Source of the DNA: a virus
IMG/VR virus record: IMGVR_UViG_3300032668_000053
Location: 1-41,022 of that record
DNA length: 41,022 bases
Strand: one strand, 5' to 3'
Shown here: in pieces, positions 1 to 6,516 of the stretch
Layout: every line of letters begins with the position of its first letter
How positions within the stretch are numbered: position 1 is the first letter of the stretch
Translations under genes and position numbers: made by a program
The notes under the pieces: model-generated
What the model was told of the DNA's origin: nothing
Databases searched by the model: none
What the model saw: the letters and a program-made list of their open reading frames with translations, nothing else

Positions 1-127
1 CGGCCGTCACGCGAACAACAGGAAAAGGAAGCTGCTTTTCGAGCCAATCAAGCCACGCGTAAACGCTCCCTGGTTCGTCTTGCGTGTCCGCGAAGATTGC
101 CGCTGTTGGCATCGGGGTAATCTCACC
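1..127. repeat. Terminal direct repeat, left copy (assembly overlap)
   Basis: Identical to 40896-41022. A 127-bp exact end overlap is what a de Bruijn assembler using k=127 leaves on a circular contig, so this is most likely one locus shown twice. The circle would be about 40,895 bp. It could also be a real short terminal repeat, but the length and its position inside a gene favour the artefact. Confidence 0.9.
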
Positions 128-259
128 GCACGCGGCCATAAGCGCCATTGTGCTGCTTTGGACTCCAGCGCCAAGGCTGATAATGTGGATAGGATTGCTC
201 TCGCAACCAACCGCGACAGCGGCAGGTTCGGAAACTGGTAAGATGGTGGTGCTTTTCAT
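1..259 (-). CDS. PAPS-reductase-like protein, N-terminal part (runs off the window edge)
   Basis: Starts at ATG 259-257, which overlaps the stop of the upstream gene as ATGA, and reads 86 codons to the window edge. After about 20 residues it has a PP-loop-like motif SLGAGVQSSTMA, then IFADTQDEPGSVYAWLDWLE and FPVVRVT. This is the pattern of phage 3'-phosphoadenosine phosphosulfate reductase/adenine nucleotide alpha-hydrolase proteins: an ATP- or PAPS-binding pyrophosphatase fold followed by an aspartate-rich segment. Reading on across the join (continuing at 40895 downward) the frame stops after about 18 more codons, at a TGA near 40861. The rest of the domain lies in another frame at 40316-40942. 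Substrate unknown; members have been linked to sulfur transfer or nucleotide modification. The domain call is good, the function is not established. Confidence 0.75.
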   Translation of the reverse strand, partial: MKSTTILPVSEPAAVAVGCESNPIHIISLGAGVQSSTMALMAACGEITPMPTAAIFADTQDEPGSVYAWLDWLEKQLPFPVVRVTA

Positions 260-576
260 AGAATTGTTTTGGTGTTGTGGCTGGCGCGCAACCGCTCGCC
301 TTTTCTCTGCGCCTGCTTCTGCCGTCGCCATTTCTCCCGCTGGCTGTTGAGTTGCGCCGCGGTGTGCTCCCGGATCGCCTTTGCCACGTCCGCAAGGGCT
401 GCGCCGATGGCCGGGGGCAGCATATAAGCCTCCGGCATGCCCACAAAGAACTCCCGGCGCAATTTGGTCAGCGCCTCAAGCCGCTGCATCTGCTCCGGAG
501 TGAACTTCGCGTCAATCGCTTCCTTCGCCGCCAGATCCCGAAACTCCCGCTCCCGCTCGCTCGTCCATTCGCTCAT
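256..576 (-). CDS. Hypothetical 106-aa charged protein
   Basis: No family recognised. The protein is mostly helical and charged: an acidic start (SEWTSEREREFRDL), a central hydrophobic stretch near residues 52-66 and a basic tail (REKWRRQKQAQRKGERLR). The start codon overlaps the stop of the upstream gene by ATGA, and its own stop overlaps the start of the PAPS-reductase-like gene in the same way, so it sits in a translationally coupled string. Probably a small cytoplasmic phage protein; role unknown. Confidence 0.7.
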   Translation of the reverse strand: MSEWTSEREREFRDLAAKEAIDAKFTPEQMQRLEALTKLRREFFVGMPEAYMLPPAIGAALADVAKAIREHTAAQLNSQREKWRRQKQAQRKGERLRASHNTKTIL

Positions 577-842
577 TTTTCACCCCCATTGATCGCATCA
601 TGCAGCACCCCATAAGCCTCCGCAACGCTCTTGTGCCGATCCTCCAGGGTAATCGGCCGCGGCCGAATCCAGGAGGGGTCCATGATCGTCCCTGATAACG
701 CCGCCCCAAGAAATTGCATTGCCACCGTGATGGCATTCTGCAACCGCAGAGCCTCGGCTTGAAACCTTTCTGCCCGATCATTTTCCCGCCTCTCGCGAGC
801 GACCGGGCTGAACACGATTGACCCCACCCGAAACGCACTCAC
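573..842 (-). CDS. Hypothetical 89-aa protein
   Basis: The GTG start at 842-840 forms a GTGA overlap with the preceding stop, which is why I prefer it over an upstream in-frame ATG at 887 that would add a low-complexity Gly-rich leader. The product has a basic, Glu/Arg-rich helix (PVARERRENDRAERFQAEAL) followed by a short hydrophobic helix and a C-terminal DRHKSVAEAYGVLHDAI segment. No domain recognised. It lies in the same coupled minus-strand run as its neighbours. Confidence 0.65.
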   Translation of the reverse strand: MSAFRVGSIVFSPVARERRENDRAERFQAEALRLQNAITVAMQFLGAALSGTIMDPSWIRPRPITLEDRHKSVAEAYGVLHDAINGGEK

Positions 843-1156
843 TTCGCCACCTCCTGCCCCACCGCCCCAACCACCCCCGCCAACCACCCCATCCCATCAG
901 CCTGGTCCCTCTCGCTGAGCCCCGCCGGGATCGCCTCCCGCACCATCAACCTCCCCCCCTCCGCCTTTACCGTGATCACCGCCGGCCCGTTGTAATGCGT
1001 CAGGCTCTCGATGATGAGCACCCACACCGACCGATACCCCGCCGGGATCTTGTAGGTCGGGTGAAGCTCCCGCCAGAATTCCGAGATCGGGACCCCATTC
1101 TCAGCCGCCCACGCATTGGCAGAAGCTTTCTCGCTTTCCATTAGTGGCCGATTCAC
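839..1156 (-). CDS. Hypothetical 105-aa protein
   Basis: Starts at GTG 1156-1154, overlapping the TGA of the upstream gene; an internal ATG (Met6) is an alternative. The middle reads as alternating beta strands (YRSVWVLIIESL, GPAVITVKAEGGRLMV), suggesting a small alpha/beta fold, with a Gly/Val-rich C-terminus. No family recognised. Coupled on both sides. Confidence 0.65.
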   Translation of the reverse strand: MNRPLMESEKASANAWAAENGVPISEFWRELHPTYKIPAGYRSVWVLIIESLTHYNGPAVITVKAEGGRLMVREAIPAGLSERDQADGMGWLAGVVGAVGQEVAK

Positions 1157-1518
1157 GATTCCCCCTTGTCCGCGGCCGCAATAGCCGACTTGAGGTTTTC
1201 CAGCGCCATCCCGCCCGATACCGGAGTCGCTTCACCCGGGATGCATGTCTCCAGCACCCGGCGCGCCGCGTTCATCATGTGCGACGTGATGCATGGAGAC
1301 ATCGGCCGGTCAAGCCCAGCCTCAATAATCTCCACGTCGACCATCTTTCCAGCGCTAAACCATGGCTCGTTGGCACACCCCGGATCGCCAGTGAGCTCAA
1401 TCGAACACATAACCCACCCGATCTGTTGCGCTGGGCTTGCGCCCCGCATGATCGCCAATGATGAAGGGGAGAATGTCCCGCCGCCTTGGGTTCTGATTAC
1501 TTGCAGTCTAAGTTTCAT
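1153..1518 (-). CDS. Hypothetical 121-aa protein, first gene of the leftward late unit
   Basis: I chose ATG 1518 (MKLRLQVIRTQ...) because a G-rich GGGGG lies a few bases upstream and the longer in-frame extension to 1593 looks like translated leader. The product has no recognised domain; it contains several beta-like segments and scattered cysteines. It is the most upstream member of the minus-strand series that runs through the join into terL and the structural genes, so its promoter should lie in the gene-poor stretch 1519-1954. Confidence 0.6.
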   Translation of the reverse strand: MKLRLQVIRTQGGGTFSPSSLAIMRGASPAQQIGWVMCSIELTGDPGCANEPWFSAGKMVDVEIIEAGLDRPMSPCITSHMMNAARRVLETCIPGEATPVSGGMALENLKSAIAAADKGES

Positions 1519-1954
1519 ATCCCCCAACCATACGCAATGTCCGCAGACAACGCAAGAACTTTCGCTAACTTTCTCACGCGGGGAACTTCCCACCGCCCGC
1601 CCTCCACAAAACCGTGCTACCTTTCCCCGCGAGTATCACAGATAGGGGTATGGGGGAAGTTCACACCATTCCCTACTGCCTTTGCCCCGCACTTTTGCAA
1701 ATTGCGTATTGGTGAGGATGGGGTGTTCCACGCAGAGGGTGGCGGGGGGTATGTTTCTGACCATTGCATCCGCATTGCATTGCATCTGCACTGCCGTCGC
1801 ATTGCAAGTCGTATCCCCCATTAGGGTGGTACTGAATTCCAATCCCTACCGCTTCACTGGGGTTATTTCGAGGGCGGCGTGAGATTATCCTTGCGTCAAC
1901 GGCCAATTCGTGCGAGGATACGGTCACGGTGTCAGTAACACCGGGAAACATCAT
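1519..1954. promoter_or_regulatory. Divergent intergenic region with GCATTGCA repeats
   Basis: No gene found in 436 bp between a leftward and a rightward gene. It holds a cluster of GCATTGCA-type motifs at about 1761-1806 (related to those at 2748-2828 and 3108-3132), an 11-bp palindrome GGGAACTTCCC at 1581-1591 with a partial copy near 1653, and a perfect 6-bp hairpin (CGGTGT...ACACCG, 1927-1943) just before the start of the rightward gene. Promoters for both directions are expected here, but I cannot point to convincing -35/-10 pairs. Confidence 0.45.
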
Positions 1955-2689
1955 ATGAAAACAGACAAGACAGTAACATACCCAGACCATGACCATGTCG
2001 CGCTTGAGTTGCGCGAGCTGTGCTTTGGTCGCAATCCTCGCACAAGCGAGGTAACCATCAATAGCGGCGGCGTGGCAGCCAAATGCGCGCGTGACATTGC
2101 ACTCTACAAAGGGGTTGATCCTTCACCGTCTCAAGTCGAGGAAGCGGCGCAAGCGGGCGTGGCTGCGGCATGGCAAGCGTTCATCACCGGGGACGCAAGG
2201 TCTATGAAGCGGATGGCCTATGCTGGCGCTAACGCCTCACTGCGGCGGGACGTGAGCGGCGGCATGGTGGGCGATAACAATTACCTCCCGTCGGACTATC
2301 GGCCCATCTACGTAGATTCCGACAAGGCGCGCGCGGAATCATGGGAGATTAGCCTTGCGAGCCTTAAGGCATGGGCCGAGGGCGGTGGGCAAGGCGAAGC
2401 GGACGAAAGCGAGCCAAGCCCTGGGCGTGACGCCTGGCGGCGCAAGCTGGCCAGCGTTCTGGACTTGAAGGGAAAGGGCATTGCTGCCGCTTCAGACCGC
2501 AAGCGATACGCTTTCTTATGCGGCATCATAGACGGGGGAACCATGCATGACAGTGCCGTGGCCGCCGGCTTCGGCGGTATCAAGTACGCGCTAGCGAGCC
2601 TTGACGGCGGACGCGTCTGGGAGCGGCTCGGCTTAACCAAGCCGCGCGGCCTATTCTGTGGATGGCGTGCCGCGGAGATAAGCCGCTAG
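1955..2689 (+). CDS. Hypothetical 244-aa protein, possibly DNA-binding
   Basis: Start chosen at ATG 1955 (MKTDKTVTYPDHDHVALELR) with GGGAAA about 7 bases upstream; an ATG at 1910 is in frame but sits before a hairpin. The N-terminal half is helical, including a repeated-helix look (AAQAGVAAAWQAFITGDARS). The C-terminal part (RYAFLCGIIDGGTMHDSAVAAGFGG...) resembles a helix-turn-helix: a helix, a short turn with GTMHDSAVAAGF, then a second helix. It stands alone between two repeat-rich regions and is followed directly by a strong intrinsic terminator, so it is a monocistronic unit. A regulator acting on the flanking repeats is a reasonable guess, not shown. Confidence 0.7.
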   Translation: MKTDKTVTYPDHDHVALELRELCFGRNPRTSEVTINSGGVAAKCARDIALYKGVDPSPSQVEEAAQAGVAAAWQAFITGDARSMKRMAYAGANASLRRDVSGGMVGDNNYLPSDYRPIYVDSDKARAESWEISLASLKAWAEGGGQGEADESEPSPGRDAWRRKLASVLDLKGKGIAAASDRKRYAFLCGIIDGGTMHDSAVAAGFGGIKYALASLDGGRVWERLGLTKPRGLFCGWRAAEISR

Positions 2690-2708
2690 GTCGCCAGATC
2701 CGCCATCA

Positions 2709-2732
2709 CGCCCGCCGTCAGGCGGGCGTTTT
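2709..2732 (+). terminator. Rho-independent terminator
   Basis: Perfect 8-bp GC stem CGCCCGCC/GGCGGGCG with a GTCA loop followed by TTTT, placed 20 bp after the stop codon of the 1955-2689 gene. Textbook arrangement for ending that transcript. Confidence 0.85.
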
Positions 2733-2747
2733 GCTGTACGGGGAAGC

Positions 2748-2848
2748 GCATTGCATCTGCATTGCACGCCATGGCGCGGGCGTTCCGCGCGCGCGAGCGG
2801 GGCGGCCGCATTGCATCTGCATTGCACGGGCGTTCCGCGCGCGCGAGC
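2748..2848. repeat. Two-copy composite direct repeat (GCATTGCATCTGCATTGCA plus a GC-rich box)
   Basis: GCATTGCATCTGCATTGCACG occurs at 2748-2768 and again at 2808-2828. Each copy is followed by a second identical 21-bp box (GGGCGTTCC followed by an alternating GC run) at 2778-2798 and 2828-2848, the first pair being separated by about 10 extra bases. Related GCATTGCA clusters lie at 1761-1806 and 3108-3132. The arrangement resembles iterons or operator arrays. Confidence 0.8.
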
Positions 2849-2862
2849 CACCAGAAAAACCC

Positions 2863-2977
2863 CCTAATCGGCGATTTCCCGATTCACCCTCCGGTGGGAT
2901 GGCCCCACCTCTCCCTAATCGGGGTTTTCAGCTTTCACCCTCCTAATCGGCCATTTCTGCGGTGGGACCATCCCACC
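2863..2977. repeat. Imperfect 51-bp tandem repeat with two 17-bp palindromes
   Basis: CCTAATCGG occurs at 2863, 2914 and 2942, and TTCACCCTCC at 2883 and 2934, giving a period of 51 bp for the first unit pair. Two related 17-bp palindromes, GGTGGGATGGCCCCACC (2893-2909) and GGTGGGACCATCCCACC (2961-2977), are spaced 68 bp apart. Paired palindromes like this are typical of repressor or initiator binding sites. Confidence 0.7.
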
Positions 2978-3161
2978 GATTACAAACACCAGGTATTGAC
3001 AGCCTGAAAAAACGGGCGAACCATGGATTATTCCGAATCGAAGCCCATCGGGCGAGAGAGAACGCTTTTAGCGTATCTCCCTGATAACCCGAATCACCCC
3101 TGAGCAGGCATTGCAAATGCATTGCAAATGCAAGGTTTTACCGATGTCCAAAAAGTGATAA
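2978..3161. promoter_or_regulatory. Gene-poor regulatory stretch
   Basis: Contains a perfect -35-like TTGACA at 2996-3001 without a clear -10, a 26-codon ORF at 3023-3103 (ATG to TGA) with no supporting signal, a small hairpin ACGC/GCGT near 3062-3074, and a tandem GCATTGCAAATGCATTGCA motif at 3108-3132 lying just past the stop of the minus-strand gene ending at 3162. I do not see a confident gene. Confidence 0.35.
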
Positions 3162-3698
3162 TCAGATGTCCAAAATTTTGCAATCGTCGCAAACGCGGCA
3201 GGACGGGGGATCTATTCCTCCATCGGCTGGCTCGTCGGGTTTCGGGGCGGGTAGCTGCTTGGGGGATGCGAGGATTTTGCGGGCGTCAGCGAAGGCGCCT
3301 GGGGGCAGGGAGACCTGGACGTTGACCTGGGTGGCGTTGCCGGCGGCTCGCTGGTCGCGTTGCTGGGAAAAATCTCGGAATCGGCGTTCGAGCAGCCAGA
3401 CTTTTGCCGGCATGGTTTTGAGGGTGGTTTTGCTTATTTCGTCCAGAATTGGTTCAAGGGCGGCCGCGGTTTGCTCGTCGAAATACGCCTGGGCGCCGGG
3501 GTCTTTTTCGAGCTGGTCGGACCACCAGACTGGGGTGAGCCCCTTGCGTTCGAGGGCGAGTGCGTAGCGGAGCGGCATTCCGAGTCGGACCATGCGATCT
3601 GCGACGTGGTCAATTACCTCGTGGGTGACGGTGTCGAGCTCGGCTTTTCGGAATCGCTTGCCGTGGATCCGTTTCCCCGATTTGTAGAATTCAGCCAT
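3162..3698 (-). CDS. terS: Putative small terminase subunit
   Basis: A 178-aa protein with the features of DNA-recognition terminase subunits: a helical N-terminal half (THEVIDHVADRMVRLGMPLRYALA then a helix with WWSDQLEKDPGAQAYFDEQ) that suits a helix-turn-helix plus oligomerisation helix, followed by KVWLLERRFRDFSQQ and NATQVNVQVSLPPGAFADARKIL, a C-terminal block often seen in small terminases. A Pro/Cys-rich tail follows. Start ATG 3698 (MAEFYKSGK); an upstream GTG at 3713 is possible. On the circle it is about 5 kb from terL, further than usual, and separated by other genes. In packaging it would bind the pac/cos site and load TerL. Family call is from pattern and moderately sure. Confidence 0.6.
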   Translation of the reverse strand: MAEFYKSGKRIHGKRFRKAELDTVTHEVIDHVADRMVRLGMPLRYALALERKGLTPVWWSDQLEKDPGAQAYFDEQTAAALEPILDEISKTTLKTMPAKVWLLERRFRDFSQQRDQRAAGNATQVNVQVSLPPGAFADARKILASPKQLPAPKPDEPADGGIDPPSCRVCDDCKILDI

Positions 3699-3898
3699 GG
3701 GGCAATGTCGCACGCTGGAGCGCTTACCTCAAGCACAGCGAATGTGTATCAGCGTGATGCGATTTGTGTAGTGGCATTATCCGTGCCAACCCCCGCTTGC
3801 TACACAATAAATCTTACGTCATGGTGCAAATAAATCTTGCGTGATGCGATAATATTTCTTGCAATGCGTAGTGGGGTGTGAGAAACTATAGGTGAGAT
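3699..3898. promoter_or_regulatory. Divergent promoter region with three 22-23-bp spaced repeats
   Basis: Between divergent genes. AATAAATCTTACGT (3806-3819), AATAAATCTTGCGT (3829-3842) and a weaker copy AATATTTCTTGC (3851-3862) are spaced 23 and 22 bp, about two helical turns, in an AT-rich patch of an otherwise GC-rich genome. An inverted repeat TTGTGTAG/CTACACAA (3764-3771 and 3800-3807) lies alongside, and TTGCTACACA (3797-3806) recurs in the other divergent region at 9727-9736. Likely operator and promoter region; exact promoters not assigned. Confidence 0.5.
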
Positions 3899-4174
3899 AT
3901 GAATAGTGAACAAATCGAAATGGACCAACACGATCGGGACAACTTTTATCGTGGGTTCATGGCCGCGGCGGGGATCGTGTCGCGCGCCTATGCCGTCGAG
4001 GCGTGGTACACATTCGCGAAACGACTCGGTCAAGCCGAGCAAGCGCAAATCGAGGCCTGCGGAGAGGTCGCGGGGCGGGCTCAGGGGCGGGCTCAGGGGC
4101 GCAAATTCGCAAAGCTCCGCCGGCGACAAATCATGATCTCGGACCCGGCCCGACCGGGAGAAAGAAAAATATGA
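3899..4174 (+). CDS. Hypothetical 91-aa protein, first of a ladder of tiny ORFs
   Basis: ATG 3899 is preceded by AGGTGAG, a reasonable ribosome site. The product starts acidic (MNSEQIEMDQHDRDNFYRGF), has a helical centre, and carries a short internal duplication GRAQGRAQGR encoded by a 12-bp repeat near 4075-4100. Its C-terminal ISDPARPGERKI resembles the body and tail of the next ORF, and the DNA for this part (4130-4148) is repeated with 2 mismatches at 4225-4243. No family recognised. Its stop overlaps the next start (ATGA). Confidence 0.6.
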   Translation: MNSEQIEMDQHDRDNFYRGFMAAAGIVSRAYAVEAWYTFAKRLGQAEQAQIEACGEVAGRAQGRAQGRKFAKLRRRQIMISDPARPGERKI

Positions 4175-4290
4175 AAAACTCAGTTCGAACATATATGAAG
4201 ATCAACTACGAAGAGGATCGGAGCATCGTGATCTCAGACCCGGACCACCGGCTGGCCAACCAAGCCCGCGAGGGCAGGAAGGAAATATAA
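4171..4290 (+). CDS. 39-aa micro-ORF related to the tail of its neighbour
   Basis: ATG 4171 overlaps the preceding stop by ATGA. The product shares ISDP..R...R.K.I with the end of the upstream protein, suggesting a partial duplication. The codons for its last residues (RKEI) form AGGAAGGAAATA, which would serve as the ribosome site for the next ORF. Too short to classify. Confidence 0.45.
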   Translation: MKNSVRTYMKINYEEDRSIVISDPDHRLANQAREGRKEI

Positions 4291-4291
4291 T

Positions 4292-4414
4292 ATGGAATTA
4301 TCAAAACTAACCGCGCTTCGCCCGTGCCGAGAATCGCTCGACTGGCTCCGATCTCTCCCTGGAAAGACCGAAACGATCGTGCTGCGACAAGCCGCGCAAA
4401 GGGGGGAAATATGA
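4292..4414 (+). CDS. 40-aa micro-ORF
   Basis: ATG 4292 begins one base after the previous stop and is preceded by GGAAGGAAATATAAT. The product MELSKLTALRPC...QRGEI is helical with a Trp-Leu pair (DWLRSLPG). Its stop overlaps the next ATG (ATGA), and the GGGGGGAAAT coding its tail is again a plausible ribosome site. No known family; support is position and coupling only. Confidence 0.4.
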   Translation: MELSKLTALRPCRESLDWLRSLPGKTETIVLRQAAQRGEI

Positions 4415-4458
4415 TATCCATAAGCCCCCAAGAATACGCGCGGGAGGTGGCATCGTGA
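4411..4458 (+). CDS. 15-codon coupling ORF
   Basis: ATG 4411 overlaps the previous stop, and its TGA overlaps the GTG start of the 87-aa gene that follows. It reads MISISPQEYAREVAS, with a GGGAGGTGG purine run inside it that would be the ribosome site for the next gene. It may simply be a translational relay rather than a functional peptide. Confidence 0.3.
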   Translation: MISISPQEYAREVAS

Positions 4459-4718
4459 ACGCACACGAAATGCGCTGCGAGAAGTGCGCGGGGGCGGGGG
4501 TTGTCCCGGTGCGCGGGAAACTTTTGGGCTGCCTTCAGGCGGTCGAATCGCTCGGTCGGGCCACGCTCGGGCCGGTTTGCGAGCGGACGGGGCAACTCAA
4601 GCCCGCGGTGATCTGGAGGTTGGGAAAACTCTACCGCCAGGGGGCGCTCAAGCGGGAGCGGGCGGGAAACACCTGGGTCTATTGCCCAGTGCATCGGGGG
4701 TCGGCACCAGCCCCTTAA
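4455..4718 (+). CDS. Putative winged-helix protein with N-terminal CxxC
   Basis: GTG start at 4455 in a GTGA overlap, with GGGAGGTGG upstream. The 87-aa product has an N-terminal MRCEKCAGAGVVPVRGK cysteine pair, then LQAVESLGRATLGPVCERTG, a helix-turn-helix-like pair, and LKPAVIWRLGKLYRQGALKRERAGNTWVY, which reads as a recognition helix followed by a beta wing. This is the arrangement of small winged-helix regulators. The last 71 bp overlap the 3' end of the convergent gene at 4648-4929. Likely DNA-binding, target unknown. Confidence 0.6.
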   Translation: MNAHEMRCEKCAGAGVVPVRGKLLGCLQAVESLGRATLGPVCERTGQLKPAVIWRLGKLYRQGALKRERAGNTWVYCPVHRGSAPAP

Positions 4719-4929
4719 GCTTGGCAATGTCAGCCTCGAACTGGCGCACGGCCAGGCGCAAACACTCGGAATCGTGGCGGGCTTTCTCCAGCTCTGGGAG
4801 AATAGCCTTGAACATGAGCCACGCTCCCTGTTCTCCTTCGGGCGATGGTCCATTTGGCATGGTGGGCGATAGTTTGATCCATAGGCGCCCGAATTTGGCG
4901 CGTTGATCGGGTGTGATTGGTTCAGTCAT
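4648..4929 (-). CDS. Hypothetical 93-aa protein
   Basis: Starts at ATG 4929 within the last codons of the helicase gene (8-bp overlap), reading MTEPITPDQRAKFGRLW. A helix with regular heptad spacing (FKAILPELEKARHDSECLRLAVRQFEADIAKLKG) suggests a coiled coil. The 3' end converges on and overlaps the plus-strand gene by 71 bp, so one of the two tails is probably under weak constraint. Last gene of the leftward early unit. Confidence 0.55.
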   Translation of the reverse strand: MTEPITPDQRAKFGRLWIKLSPTMPNGPSPEGEQGAWLMFKAILPELEKARHDSECLRLAVRQFEADIAKLKGLVPTPDALGNRPRCFPPAPA

Positions 4930-6268
4930 TGTGTCGTTTCCTTGGTTTAGGTGTTTCGTCGGGAGGCACGCGGGCCGCATCGGCAAATCGCGTGAATTCA
5001 GAGTGAAATATCAGCGGAATCTTGAAACCGCGGGCGCCGTTTCGCTGCTTTTTGATGACCAAATCCACCTCGCGGACGGTTGGCGGTTCGTCGGCGGTCT
5101 CATCAGCGGTCTTTTCGGTCAGCACCCACACGTTATCCGCGTGTTGGCCGATGGCTCGGGATTCGCGCAATTTTCCATCGTCATTGAGTTGGCTCATGGT
5201 GATGACGTGGCAGCCCGTCTCTTTGCTCAACTGCATCAGCCCTAACGTGACGGCGGAAATCTCCTGCTCCCGGTTCCCTCCGCGTCCGACCCCGCATTCG
5301 ATTAGCTGAATATAATCAAAAATGAACAGCTTGATCCCGTGCTGTGACCACATTCGGCGTGCCTTGGCGCGTGCGCGGGCAATGCTCATTGGCCGGCTGA
5401 TGACGTGTAGGTTGCTGGCGCCGATGGCAATCGAGGCTCTCCCCAGGGCGTCGAAATCGCCCTGAACCCAATCGCCCGCTTTGCGGAGGTTGACCCGGGC
5501 GCGGCTGGCTAGCATCCGCTCGACCAGGCTTGCGGCGGTCATCTCGAACGAGAAAACCCCCACCGGAAGCCGAAGCTCAAGCGCAACGTGCTCGGCCAGG
5601 TTCATCGCCAAGGAAGTTTTACCGACCGACGGGTAGGCCGCGATCACAGTCAGGTCTCCGGCGATTAGTCCGCTGGTAGCCCGGTCCAGGTCGCGCAGGC
5701 CGGTGGAAAGGCCGATTAGGGCGTCGCCCCGGTTCCGACGGTCCTCGATGGAATTGATAGCCTCGGTCACCAGGGACCGGATCGGCGTCTCCTCCCCGTC
5801 GCTGGACCGCTCATTGCGGACGGCGAGCACGTCACGCTCAATGCCGTCCAGAATGTCGGTCACCGTGTCGCCCGTCCCGTCGTAAATCTTGGCCGCGGCC
5901 TCAATGCACACGCGCAGCATCCGGCGGCCGAGGTATTTCTCGAGGACGATTCCAGCCCAATAGTCCAGGTTGGCCGGAGAGGGTGTGCAGGCGGGTAGGG
6001 AGGACAGGTAGGCATGACCGCCGCATTCCTCGAGCTTCCCGGCCGTCTTGAGGGCTTCCGCGACCGCGATCAAGTCCCCCGGCTGCCGGCGATCCCACAT
6101 CGCGGCCATGCAGCCGAATATGCCCTGGTGGCGCAGGTCGTAAAAGGACTCGGCGCCAGCGGGAAGGAGTTCGATGGCGCGAGGGATGCACGCCTGGGGC
6201 TCAATCATCAGGCATCCGAGGATACCAGCTTCGGCTTCGGGGGAATGGGGAGGTAGGCGGTCGTTCAT
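4922..6268 (-). CDS. dnaB: Replicative DNA helicase, DnaB family
   Basis: A 448-aa protein of normal DnaB length. N-terminal domain (about 1-150) starts LPPHSPEAEAGILGCLMIEP, the usual DnaB opening. The RecA-like core has Walker A AYPSVGKTSLAMNL (about 210-223), the SFEM segment that follows it in DnaB, Walker B LFIFDYIQLI, and later TMSQLND and an arginine-rich end. It would form a hexamer that unwinds DNA at the phage fork and recruits the host primase and polymerase; no phage polymerase or primase gene was seen, so host enzymes are needed. Starts at ATG 6268, 2 bp after the upstream stop. A likely loader/initiator is encoded just upstream at 6517-7272. Confidence 0.95.
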   Translation of the reverse strand: MNDRLPPHSPEAEAGILGCLMIEPQACIPRAIELLPAGAESFYDLRHQGIFGCMAAMWDRRQPGDLIAVAEALKTAGKLEECGGHAYLSSLPACTPSPANLDYWAGIVLEKYLGRRMLRVCIEAAAKIYDGTGDTVTDILDGIERDVLAVRNERSSDGEETPIRSLVTEAINSIEDRRNRGDALIGLSTGLRDLDRATSGLIAGDLTVIAAYPSVGKTSLAMNLAEHVALELRLPVGVFSFEMTAASLVERMLASRARVNLRKAGDWVQGDFDALGRASIAIGASNLHVISRPMSIARARAKARRMWSQHGIKLFIFDYIQLIECGVGRGGNREQEISAVTLGLMQLSKETGCHVITMSQLNDDGKLRESRAIGQHADNVWVLTEKTADETADEPPTVREVDLVIKKQRNGARGFKIPLIFHSEFTRFADAARVPPDETPKPRKRHND

Positions 6269-6270
6269 GG

Positions 6271-6513
6271 TCAGTTGGTTCTTGCTTTGTATGTTGCGTA
6301 AAGCTCTTCACACCAGTATCTTACCTCGACGTTCAAATCAGCCATTTTCGCGGCGGCTTGTTTCGGTGGAAGGCGTCCAATAGATCGGATTTCGGAGAGA
6401 ACACTATACAAACCGGCGTAAAACGATTGCTTCGCCAGCAACATCGCGTGTTCATTTGCTGATTCTTTCGGAAAGTGCTTGATGTACATTTCCCACATTT
6501 CATTCGCGTTCAT
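6271..6513 (-). CDS. Hypothetical 80-aa protein
   Basis: Begins at ATG 6513, 3 bp after the upstream stop, and ends 2 bp before the helicase start. The product (MNANEMWEMYIKHFPKESANEHAMLLAKQSFYAG...) is helical, with a C-terminal helix VEVRYWCEELYATYKAR. A small helical protein sandwiched between a putative initiator and DnaB could be a replication accessory, but there is no domain evidence. Confidence 0.65.
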   Translation of the reverse strand: MNANEMWEMYIKHFPKESANEHAMLLAKQSFYAGLYSVLSEIRSIGRLPPKQAAAKMADLNVEVRYWCEELYATYKARTN

Positions 6514-6516
6514 AGG

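Noticed and set aside
1-127. Phage attachment-site repeats or real terminal redundancy
   Set aside because: The 127-bp length equals a common k-mer size, and the repeat lies inside a coding gene; no integrase is present to use an att site.
1910-1954. Upstream ATG for the 244-aa gene
   Set aside because: The added 15 residues cross a perfect hairpin before a better placed ATG at 1955 with a purine-rich site.
3023-3103. 26-codon ORF downstream of a TTGACA box
   Set aside because: No -10 box at a usable spacing, no ribosome site and no similarity; retained only as a note in the regulatory region.
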